From Sphingobium vermicomposti (GTDB lineage Bacteria; Pseudomonadota; Alphaproteobacteria; Sphingomonadales; Sphingomonadaceae), in contig NZ_JAASQR010000002.1 of assembly GCF_011762025.1 (NCBI RefSeq), positions 744,001 through 808,000 of the forward strand: a DNA stretch of 64,000 nt. The letters run 5' to 3'. Below, in pieces: positions 60,158 to 64,000 of the stretch. The notes beneath the pieces were generated by a model. It made no database searches and was not told the DNA's origin. It was given only the letters and a program-made list of their open reading frames with translations. Numbering within the stretch: the stretch's first letter is position 1; each line of letters opens with the position of its first letter. Made by a program: the position numbers and the translations under genes.

Positions 60158-62335
60158 ATGCAAACCATCGCATTCGACATCGACGCCGACGGCATCGCCA
60201 CTCTGACCATCGATGTGCCGGGCCAATCGATGAACGTCATCGGCCCCGATTTCCTGGCCGACCTTGACGCTGCCATAACCCGCATCGCGTCGGAGGAAGC
60301 GGTCAAGGGTGCCGTCATCGCCTCTGGCAAGGATAGCGGCTTCATGGCCGGCATGGACCTCAAATATTTCGGATCGATGCTGGCGAGCGAGAGCGGCAAG
60401 CGCCCCGCCCCGGCAGAGATTTTCGACAAGGTATTCGTCCTCAACCAGCTCTTCCGACGTCTGGAAACCTGCGGCAAGCCGGTCGCCTGCGCCATCGAAG
60501 GAACCTGCGTCGGCGGCGGGTTTGAACTGGCACTGGCCTGTCATCATCGCGTTATGGGGGACAGTCCCAAAACACAGCTCGGGCTGCCCGAAATCCTGAT
60601 CGGCCTGTTCCCCGGAGGCGGCGGGTCGCAACGCCTGCCACGCATCGTCGGGGTTCAGGCAGCGCTCCTCTACATGCTCCAAGGCAAGCTGCTCCGTCCC
60701 GCCGAAGCCGCGATGATGAAGGTGGTGGACGAGGTCGTCCCGCAAGGCACCGCCGTCGCCACGGCCAGGCAATGGGTAAAGACGAACCCATCCGCCAGCA
60801 CCCAGCCATGGGATCAGAAAGGCTTCAAATTCCCCGGCGGCGCGGGCGGTTTCAACCCCGCCTTCGTGCAGACCATGGCCGGTGCGCTGCCCATGACCCT
60901 GAAACAGACCCAGCGGAACATGAACGCACCCATCGCCCTGCTATCAGCAGTATATGAAGGCGCGATCCTGCCCTTCGACCGTGCGATCCGGGTAGAGAGC
61001 AAATATTTCGCGAAGGTCGCCGCCGATCCGCAGGCAGCGAACATGATCCGCAGCCTGTTCGTGAACAAACAGGCGGCTGAGCGTGGTGCAAGGCGGCCTA
61101 AGGACCAGCCCAAAGCCCCTACAAAGAAGCTCGCCATGCTGGGCGCGGGCATGATGGGCGCGGGCATCGCCACCGTCGCGGCGCAGGCAGGAATGGAGGT
61201 CGTCCTGTTCGACCGCGACCTCAGCTATGCGCAAAAGGGCAAGGCGCATGTCGAGGACCAGCTGAAAAAGCGACTGGGCAAGGGCATGACGCCTGAAAAA
61301 ATGGCGCAAACCCTCGCTCGTGTGACGCCGACGACCGACTATGCGGCGCTTGCCGGGGCGGACTTCGTGATCGAAGCCGTGTTCGAAGATGCCGCCATCA
61401 AGGCAGAGGTCACGAAAGAGGTCGAACAGGTGCTGGGCGCGGACGTGATCTTCGGGTCGAACACGTCCACCCTGCCGATCACCAAACTGGCCAGGGCATG
61501 GAGCAAACCGGCCAACTTCATCGGCATTCACTTCTTCTCGCCCGTCGAAAAAATGCCTCTGGTCGAAATCATATTGGGTCAGGAAACCGGCCCTGCGGCT
61601 ATCGCCAAGGCTCTGGACTTTGTGGCGCAGATCAAAAAAACACCCATCGTCGTCAATGACTCGCGCGGCTTCTATACCTCCCGCTGTTTCAGCACCTATG
61701 TGCAGGAAGGTGTCGAAATGGTGGCCGAAGGCATCAATCCCGCGCTCATCGAAAATGCCGGACGGCAACTCGGCATGCCGGTCGGCCCACTGGCGGTCGG
61801 CGATGAAGTGTCGATCGAACTGGGCCACAAAATCATGGTCGCCGCGCAGAAGGAACTGGGCGACGCCTATGTCGCGCAACCTTCCGATGCGGTCATGGCG
61901 CGCATGGTTGATCTGGGTCGGCTGGGGCGTAAAAGCGGCAAGGGCTGGTACGACTATCCCGAGGCTGGAAAGAAGCATCTGTGGCCGGGATTGGCGGACA
62001 TGTTCCCCCGCGCCCCTGTCCAGCCCGATGTCGATGAAGTGAAGGAGCGGCTGCTTTACCGCCAACTGGTGGAATGCGCCCGCTGCTATGAGGAAGGCGT
62101 GCTGGAAACGCCGGAGGATGGCGACATAGGCGCGATCTTCGGCTGGGGCTTTGCGCCTTGGACCGGCGGGCCATTCAGCCATATGGACACGGTCGGCATC
62201 GGCCAAGTCATGGCGGTTCTTGAACGATTGAAGGATCGACATGGCGACCGCTTCGCCCCCACCGTCCAGTTGCAGGACATGGCGGCCACCGGCGTGACTT
62301 TCTACAATCCCGGTTCATCCCGCGCTGCGGCATGA
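60158..62335 (+). CDS. bifunctional enoyl-CoA hydratase/3-hydroxyacyl-CoA dehydrogenase (FadJ-type)
   Basis: 725 residues from ATG 60158. Two enzymes in one chain: crotonase domain (about 1-190) with CAIEGTCVGGGFELALACHHR and LPEILIGLFPGGGGSQRLPR holding the catalytic glutamates; dehydrogenase domain (about 310-500) with the NAD motif MLGAGMMGAGIATVAAQAG and IGIHFFSPVEKMPLVEII; and a C-terminal helical domain ending with RFAPTVQLQDMAATGVTF. It works with the upstream thiolase on fatty-acid chains. No alpha-oxidising acyl-CoA dehydrogenase is adjacent. The ribosome-binding site is preceded by a hairpin-forming purine/pyrimidine repeat. Confidence 0.94.
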   Translation: MQTIAFDIDADGIATLTIDVPGQSMNVIGPDFLADLDAAITRIASEEAVKGAVIASGKDSGFMAGMDLKYFGSMLASESGKRPAPAEIFDKVFVLNQLFRRLETCGKPVACAIEGTCVGGGFELALACHHRVMGDSPKTQLGLPEILIGLFPGGGGSQRLPRIVGVQAALLYMLQGKLLRPAEAAMMKVVDEVVPQGTAVATARQWVKTNPSASTQPWDQKGFKFPGGAGGFNPAFVQTMAGALPMTLKQTQRNMNAPIALLSAVYEGAILPFDRAIRVESKYFAKVAADPQAANMIRSLFVNKQAAERGARRPKDQPKAPTKKLAMLGAGMMGAGIATVAAQAGMEVVLFDRDLSYAQKGKAHVEDQLKKRLGKGMTPEKMAQTLARVTPTTDYAALAGADFVIEAVFEDAAIKAEVTKEVEQVLGADVIFGSNTSTLPITKLARAWSKPANFIGIHFFSPVEKMPLVEIILGQETGPAAIAKALDFVAQIKKTPIVVNDSRGFYTSRCFSTYVQEGVEMVAEGINPALIENAGRQLGMPVGPLAVGDEVSIELGHKIMVAAQKELGDAYVAQPSDAVMARMVDLGRLGRKSGKGWYDYPEAGKKHLWPGLADMFPRAPVQPDVDEVKERLLYRQLVECARCYEEGVLETPEDGDIGAIFGWGFAPWTGGPFSHMDTVGIGQVMAVLERLKDRHGDRFAPTVQLQDMAATGVTFYNPGSSRAAA

Positions 62336-62444
62336 AGAGGCTGTTATTCATCGCGTTCGTCGGTTAGGCCGTCCTTCCAATATTCCACGGAGGCGGTCTC
62401 CTGCCATTATAGGGGCATAGGGACCAAGACAAAGCGAGACATAT

Positions 62445-63449
62445 ATGAACGGAAAGCCGACGGTTCTGGTCACAGGTGGCGCCGGTTACATCGGCAGCCA
62501 CGCGGTTCTGGCGTTGCGCGACGCGGGCTATGGCGTGGTGGTGGTCGATAATCTGGTGACGGGTTTTCGCTGGGCCGTGCCTGAAGATGTGACCTTCGTC
62601 GAAGGCGACATCGCCGACCATTCGCTGATGCAGCAGACTCTGCGCGAACATGCGGTGAAGGCCGTGATGCACTTCGCCGGATCGGTCGTTGTGCCGGAAT
62701 CGGTCGAAAATCCGCTCAAATATTATCATAACAACAGCGCCAAGACTCGCGACCTTATCGACAGCGTCGTGACGGTCGGCGTCCCGCATTTCATCTTTTC
62801 CTCCACCGCCGCCACCTACGGCATCCCGGAAGAAAGCCCGGTCAAGGAAACAACGCCGCAACGGCCGATCAATCCTTATGGCATGTCGAAACTGATGACC
62901 GAATATATGCTGCGGGACGTCGCGGCGGCGCATCCCATGAATTTCTGCGCGCTTCGCTATTTCAACGTAGCCGGGGCAGATCCCGCAGGGCGATCCGGGC
63001 AATCGACCGCAGGCGCGACGCATCTGATCAAGGTCGCTGTCGAAGCAGCGCTGGGCAAGCGTGAGGCCGTTTCCGTATTCGGTACGGACTTCGACACGCC
63101 CGACGGCACCGGCGTGCGGGATTATATTCACGTGACCGATCTGGCGGCGGCTCATGTGCTCGCGCTGGACGCCCTGATGGCTGCGCCGGACAAGAATTAT
63201 CTGCTCAACTGCGGATATGGCCGGGGATTTTCCGTGCTGGAAGTGCTGGACGCGGTCGATCGGGTGACAAACCTGAAAATCGACCGGCGGATGGAAGGGC
63301 GGCGCGCAGGCGACCCGGACGCGCTGATTTCCGACAATCGCGCGATCATGGCCGAATTTCCCTGGCAGCCGCGCTATGCCGATCTCGACCAGATCGTGAC
63401 TCACGCCCTGGCATGGGAACGCAAGCTGAGCGAAATTCGCGGCGAATGA
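62445..63449 (+). CDS. galE: UDP-glucose 4-epimerase
   Basis: 334 residues. It interconverts UDP-glucose and UDP-galactose with tightly bound NAD. Seen: the NAD motif VTGGAGYIGSHAVLALRDAGYGVVVVDNL (about 7-35), the catalytic Ser in IFSSTAATYG and Tyr-Lys in NPYGMSKLMTEYML, and AGADPAGRSGQ. Length is standard. It stands 109 bases after the fad operon; its stop overlaps the next gene (ATGA). Likely feeds the exopolysaccharide and glycolipid synthesis to which the GT4 gene may belong. Confidence 0.94.
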   Translation: MNGKPTVLVTGGAGYIGSHAVLALRDAGYGVVVVDNLVTGFRWAVPEDVTFVEGDIADHSLMQQTLREHAVKAVMHFAGSVVVPESVENPLKYYHNNSAKTRDLIDSVVTVGVPHFIFSSTAATYGIPEESPVKETTPQRPINPYGMSKLMTEYMLRDVAAAHPMNFCALRYFNVAGADPAGRSGQSTAGATHLIKVAVEAALGKREAVSVFGTDFDTPDGTGVRDYIHVTDLAAAHVLALDALMAAPDKNYLLNCGYGRGFSVLEVLDAVDRVTNLKIDRRMEGRRAGDPDALISDNRAIMAEFPWQPRYADLDQIVTHALAWERKLSEIRGE

Positions 63450-63919
63450 GCGAGGAGTCGGTCCGCGCCTTCTTTTCCGCTCATGCCCCCGATGTGGCGA
63501 TCATCGACCAGGGTGCCAGCACCGCCACGGTTGCGGAGGCTGCCGATGCACTCGGCGTCACACCCGGTCGCATTGCCAAGACTTTGTCGCTGCGGATCGG
63601 CCAGGAAGTCGCTTTGGTCGTCGCAAGGGGGGATGCCCGGCTGAACAACGGCAAGGCAAAGGCCGCGTTGGGCGCAAAGCCGCGCATGCTGGGACGTGAA
63701 GAGGTGGAAGCGCTGACCGGCCATCCCGTCGGCGGCGTCTGCCCCTTTGGCCTCGTCACGCCCCTCCCCATATATTGCGATGTATCCCTGCGGGATTTCG
63801 ATACGGTATTTCCCGCCGCCGGATCGCGAACCGCGTCTGTCGAGTTGATGCCAGAGCGACTGGCGGAGCTGACCAGCGCCCGCTGGATCGACATCTGCAC
63901 CCTTCCTGAAGAGAATTGA
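63446..63919 (+). CDS. YbaK/ProX-type aminoacyl-tRNA deacylase domain protein
   Basis: 157 residues from ATG 63446 (overlaps galE stop). Stand-alone members of the YbaK/ProRS-associated family edit mischarged tRNA, for example Cys-tRNA-Pro or Ala-tRNA-Pro. Seen: VRAFFSAHAPDVAIIDQGASTATVAEAADALGVTPGRIAKTLSLRIG with the lysine of the conserved AKTL segment, LVVARGDARLNNGKAKAALGAKPRMLGREEVEALTGHPVGGVCPFG, and a closing VELMPERLAELTSARWIDI. The GxxVGGVxPFG phrase is diagnostic. The tRNA target cannot be fixed. Confidence 0.88.
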   Translation: MSEESVRAFFSAHAPDVAIIDQGASTATVAEAADALGVTPGRIAKTLSLRIGQEVALVVARGDARLNNGKAKAALGAKPRMLGREEVEALTGHPVGGVCPFGLVTPLPIYCDVSLRDFDTVFPAAGSRTASVELMPERLAELTSARWIDICTLPEEN

Positions 63920-63922
63920 CCC

Positions 63923-64000
63923 ATGCCTACCGAACATCTTTTCATCGACGCCGCACTGGCTGCATCGGACATGGCGCGCCGGATAGCGGTGGTCCTTGGC
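63923..64000 (+). CDS. N-terminal fragment of an unidentified protein (cut by window edge)
   Basis: ATG 63923 begins three bases after the YbaK-like stop and stays open to the right edge: 26 residues, starting PTEHLFIDAALAASDMARR. No family can be named from this. The tight spacing suggests it is the third gene of the galE transcript. Confidence 0.5.
   Translation, partial: MPTEHLFIDAALAASDMARRIAVVLG

Noticed and set aside
1..64000. CRISPR array, prophage or toxin-antitoxin system
   Set aside because: No regularly spaced repeats, phage structural genes, recombinases or recognisable toxin-antitoxin pairs were seen on either strand.

Overview
The window is a stretch of chromosome from a high-GC alphaproteobacterium, most likely a sphingomonad (Sphingobium/Sphingomonas type). 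The pointers are gene content: alpha-type SspB, an ATP12-type F1 chaperone, a MidA/NDUFAF7 methyltransferase, a UPF0314 membrane protein, long-tailed ribosomal proteins S6 and L9, and a hisBHAFE run. Frequent GTG/TTG starts, GANTC sites in one spacer and many ATGA/GTGA stop-start overlaps agree with this. No transposase, integrase, CRISPR array or toxin-antitoxin pair was recognised. Almost everything is housekeeping, so the notable points are regulatory sites, unusual active sites and gene arrangements rather than an obvious new system.

Layout: 1-1.6 kb is a small accessory patch (end of a membrane protein, three coupled small unknown genes, a DinB-fold protein). 1.6-6.2 kb (minus) is fatty-acid synthesis (fabD, fabG, acpP, fabF) followed by mltG. 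6.4-11.2 kb (plus) is a complete MacAB/TolC-like efflux operon, then an RcnB-like protein. 12-13.2 kb is rpsF-rpsR-rplI with a structured leader. 13.5-17.7 kb holds a STAS-like protein, lgt, midA, gmk, UPF0314 and a small basic protein. 17.8-19.7 kb (minus) is fumC and sspB. 19.8-23 kb is hisB-hisH-hisA-hisF-hisE. 23-26.2 kb has an unknown membrane protein, two L,D-transpeptidases and a small lipoprotein. 26.2-29.6 kb (minus) is crcB, an RluA-type synthase, a HAD phosphatase, a small membrane protein and ATP12. 29.7-35.4 kb has a lipoprotein, rarD, a dihydroorotase, a YgfZ-like protein and a DUF2142 membrane protein.

35.2-39.1 kb (minus) is pdhC, a hotdog thioesterase, lpdA and a PAP2 phosphatase. 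39.3-45.6 kb has a universal stress protein, rnr, a MOSC protein, a DUF2945 protein, a GT4 glycosyltransferase and rarA. 45.6-52.3 kb (minus) is a tightly coupled six-gene leucine/branched-chain catabolic operon (isovaleryl-CoA dehydrogenase, both 3-methylcrotonyl-CoA carboxylase subunits, MaoC protein, CitE-like lyase, SDR), with a divergent LysR gene carrying a textbook LysR box over its start. 53.3-56.6 kb has a DUF429-like protein, tRNA-Thr(UGU), a large membrane protein and a 546-base spacer with two perfect DnaA boxes. 56.6-58.1 kb (minus) is folE plus a pteridine-reductase-like SDR. 58.2-62.3 kb is a MocA-like nucleotidyltransferase and a fadA-fadJ beta-oxidation pair behind an ACGT palindrome. 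62.4-64 kb is galE, a YbaK-like deacylase and the start of an unidentified gene.

Functionally the window joins envelope building (lipid, peptidoglycan, lipoprotein, glycolipid), export, central carbon and acyl-CoA catabolism. The leucine and fad operons both yield acetyl-CoA, complementing the pyruvate dehydrogenase and fumarase genes.
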